In this document: positions 63,859 through 64,000 of the stretch, in pieces
Position numbering within the stretch: position 1 is the first letter of the stretch
Layout: each line of letters begins with the position of its first letter
Source of the DNA: Ruegeria sp. ANG-R
GTDB taxonomy: Bacteria; Pseudomonadota; Alphaproteobacteria; Rhodobacterales; Rhodobacteraceae
DNA: 64,000 nt
NCBI RefSeq assembly: GCF_000813985.1
Contig: NZ_JWLJ01000014.1
Coordinates: 1 to 64,000 of the forward strand
Reading direction: 5' to 3'
The notes under the pieces: model-generated
What the model was told of the DNA's origin: nothing
Databases searched by the model: none
What the model saw: only the letters and a program-made list of their open reading frames with translations
Translations under genes and position numbers: made by a program

Positions 63859-64000
63859 TGACGAAACTCCGATGCTTGGGTGCCTAACAAGAAGCGGGCC
63901 GGGTCGCGTTCGACCTTGTCGACCAACCTGTCCAGACTGATAATCAGGCGCTGTGATTCCTCGATAAAGCGGATGAATTGCGGCAAGCCGACACGCAAGA
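63855..64000 (-). CDS. MCE/MlaD-family protein, C-terminal end only
   Basis: The last 47 codons of a minus-strand gene that begins beyond the window. The tail LPQFIRFIEESQRLI, then DKVERDPARFLLGTQ, resembles the C-terminal helix of MlaD-type proteins (RLERDPARFLLG). Its stop lies in the ATGA overlap with the lipoprotein gene, the usual order in Mla-like operons. Confidence 0.65.
   Translation of the reverse strand, partial: LRVGLPQFIRFIEESQRLIISLDRLVDKVERDPARFLLGTQASEFRQ

Noticed and set aside
1..64000. CRISPR array, rRNA or tRNA genes
   Set aside because: No regularly spaced short repeats other than the coding 27-bp linkers were seen, and no tRNA-like cloverleaf or rRNA sequence was recognised by eye. 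A dedicated search could still find a tRNA.

Overview
The window reads as a chromosomal segment of a marine Rhodobacterales (Roseobacter-group) alphaproteobacterium. The basis is gene content: a CuyA/HpsN-type sulfonate locus beside a Tau-type transporter, DUF2793, paired CrcB genes, an EgtC-like amidotransferase, IclR-controlled sugar operons, moderately high GC and dense operons with 4-bp ATGA overlaps. This assignment is inference; no rRNA or tRNA gene was found to anchor it.

Layout. (1) 1-4.6 kb: the 3' end of a modular RTX calcium-binding protein, a gene-poor stretch holding a decayed IS3-family transposase, an APC-family permease and a class II glutamine amidotransferase. (2) 4.8-18.4 kb: a sugar locus best explained as non-phosphorylating L-fucose catabolism. 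It encodes a UxaA-type dehydratase, a COG3618 lactonase, an aldo/keto reductase, an IclR regulator, a complete ABC importer, an enolase-superfamily dehydratase, a mutarotase, an FAH-fold hydrolase, an SDR and a FadR-type GntR regulator. A rotted glycerate 2-kinase gene sits inside it. (3) 18.6-26.1 kb: an organosulfonate locus with an HpsN-like dehydrogenase, an Asp/Glu-racemase-family protein and CuyA-like cysteate sulfo-lyase, plus a LysR regulator and a divergent Tau-type transporter whose permease has an unusual periplasmic insert. (4) 26.3-42.5 kb: a ~14-kb minus-strand galactoside operon with importer, GH4 alpha-galactosidase, all De Ley-Doudoroff galactose enzymes, GH42 beta-galactosidase, a degenerate GH1 domain fused to glucokinase, and a fructokinase. 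Its IclR regulator and ABC ATPase lie divergently. The gene set could take raffinose-type or lactose-type sugars to central metabolites.

(5) 42.6-45.7 kb: YceI, an ECF sigma factor with its anti-sigma partner, and an unknown protein with a winged-helix-like end. (6) 45.7-51.6 kb: surface-sugar genes gmd, fcl, manC and galU with a DUF2793 protein. (7) 51.8-57.2 kb: an oligopeptide/dipeptide ABC importer with fused ATPases. (8) 57.6-64 kb: a lytic transglycosylase, an IS5-family remnant, an EmrAB-like efflux pair, two CrcB fluoride channels, and the start of an MCE-type lipid-transport operon that runs off the window.

Most notable points: the pseudo-GH1/glucokinase fusion; a galactose-locus SDR with Asn where the catalytic Lys should be; the racemase between hpsN- and cuyA-like genes; a GC hairpin at all four binding-protein/next-gene junctions of the ABC importers; and several decayed genes recognisable only by joining reading frames.
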